Assembly (NCBI GenBank): GCA_900541335.1
Contig: UQJC01000044.1
Coordinates: 1-17,355, forward strand
Length of the DNA stretch: 17,355 nt
From: an uncultured Prevotella sp.
GTDB lineage: Bacteria > Bacteroidota > Bacteroidia > Bacteroidales > Bacteroidaceae
Direction: 5' to 3'
Within the stretch, counting starts at the first letter, position 1. The number at the start of each line of letters is the position of its first letter. Shown here piece by piece: positions 17,340-17,355 of the stretch. The notes under the pieces were generated by a model. It was not told the origin of the DNA, ran no database searches, and worked only from the letters and a program-made list of their open reading frames with translations. The translations under genes and the position numbers were made by a program.

Positions 17340-17348
17340 GCAAATATA
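17340..17348 (-). promoter_or_regulatory. Bacteroidota-type -7 promoter element (TATATTTGC)
   Basis: The minus strand reads TATATTTGC, matching the Bacteroidota sigma-ABfr -7 consensus TAnnTTTG. The partner -33 element (TTTG) would lie about 20 bases upstream, outside the window, so only half the promoter can be seen. It would start the structured RNA that ends at the terminator near 16933. Confidence 0.5.
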
Positions 17349-17355
17349 CACATTC

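Overview
The window looks like a piece of a Bacteroidota chromosome, probably Bacteroidales and possibly Prevotellaceae. The evidence is a TATATTTGC element matching the Bacteroidota -7 promoter consensus (TAnnTTTG), tightly packed genes mostly without clear Shine-Dalgarno sites, a Bacteroides-like AspT/YidE-type transporter, and protein content typical of gut Bacteroidales. The genus is an inference. I see no transposase, integrase, tRNA, rRNA or CRISPR array.

Layout. Bases 124-1839 (+) hold one stand-alone housekeeping-type gene, an AspT/YidE/YbjL-family transporter. A long perfect hairpin at 1891-1934 separates it from a convergent block. From 16920 down to 1954 the minus strand is one run of eight genes, separated by at most about 30 bases and almost certainly an operon. 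In transcription order they are: (A) a 1045-residue SrfB-like protein with an actin/Hsp70-type nucleotide-binding fold; (B) a 936-residue SrfC-like P-loop GTPase; (C) a 939-residue membrane-anchored subtilisin-family protease with two InlB-B-repeat-like modules before its membrane segment; (D) a four-helix membrane protein; (E) a DUF805 membrane protein with an N-terminal adaptor-like module; (F) a second, TRAFAC-like GTPase carrying the same N-terminal module; (G) a one-helix membrane protein with a basic, disordered tail; (H) a small protein anchored by one N-terminal helix.

Upstream of A (16921-17355) there is no convincing gene. On the minus strand this stretch has a promoter-like element at the window edge, at least five hairpins, and an intrinsic terminator whose T-run ends only 12 bases before the first possible start codon of A. 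It is either an independent structured RNA of about 400 nt or an attenuated leader of the operon.

How the genes may work together (inference). An Hsp70/actin-like ATPase and a large SrfC-like GTPase head the operon, as srfB and srfC do in enterobacterial srfABC loci. Here they are joined by a second GTPase, a surface- or periplasm-facing serine protease tethered to a cytosolic sensor-like region, and four membrane proteins. Two of the proteins (E and F) share a short module that could dock the soluble GTPase to the membrane. The plausible picture is a nucleotide-controlled machine at the inner membrane that senses something in the cytosol and drives or gates a protease outside it. No toxin, nuclease or recognisable secretion gene is present, so 'defence', 'virulence' and 'envelope stress' all remain open.
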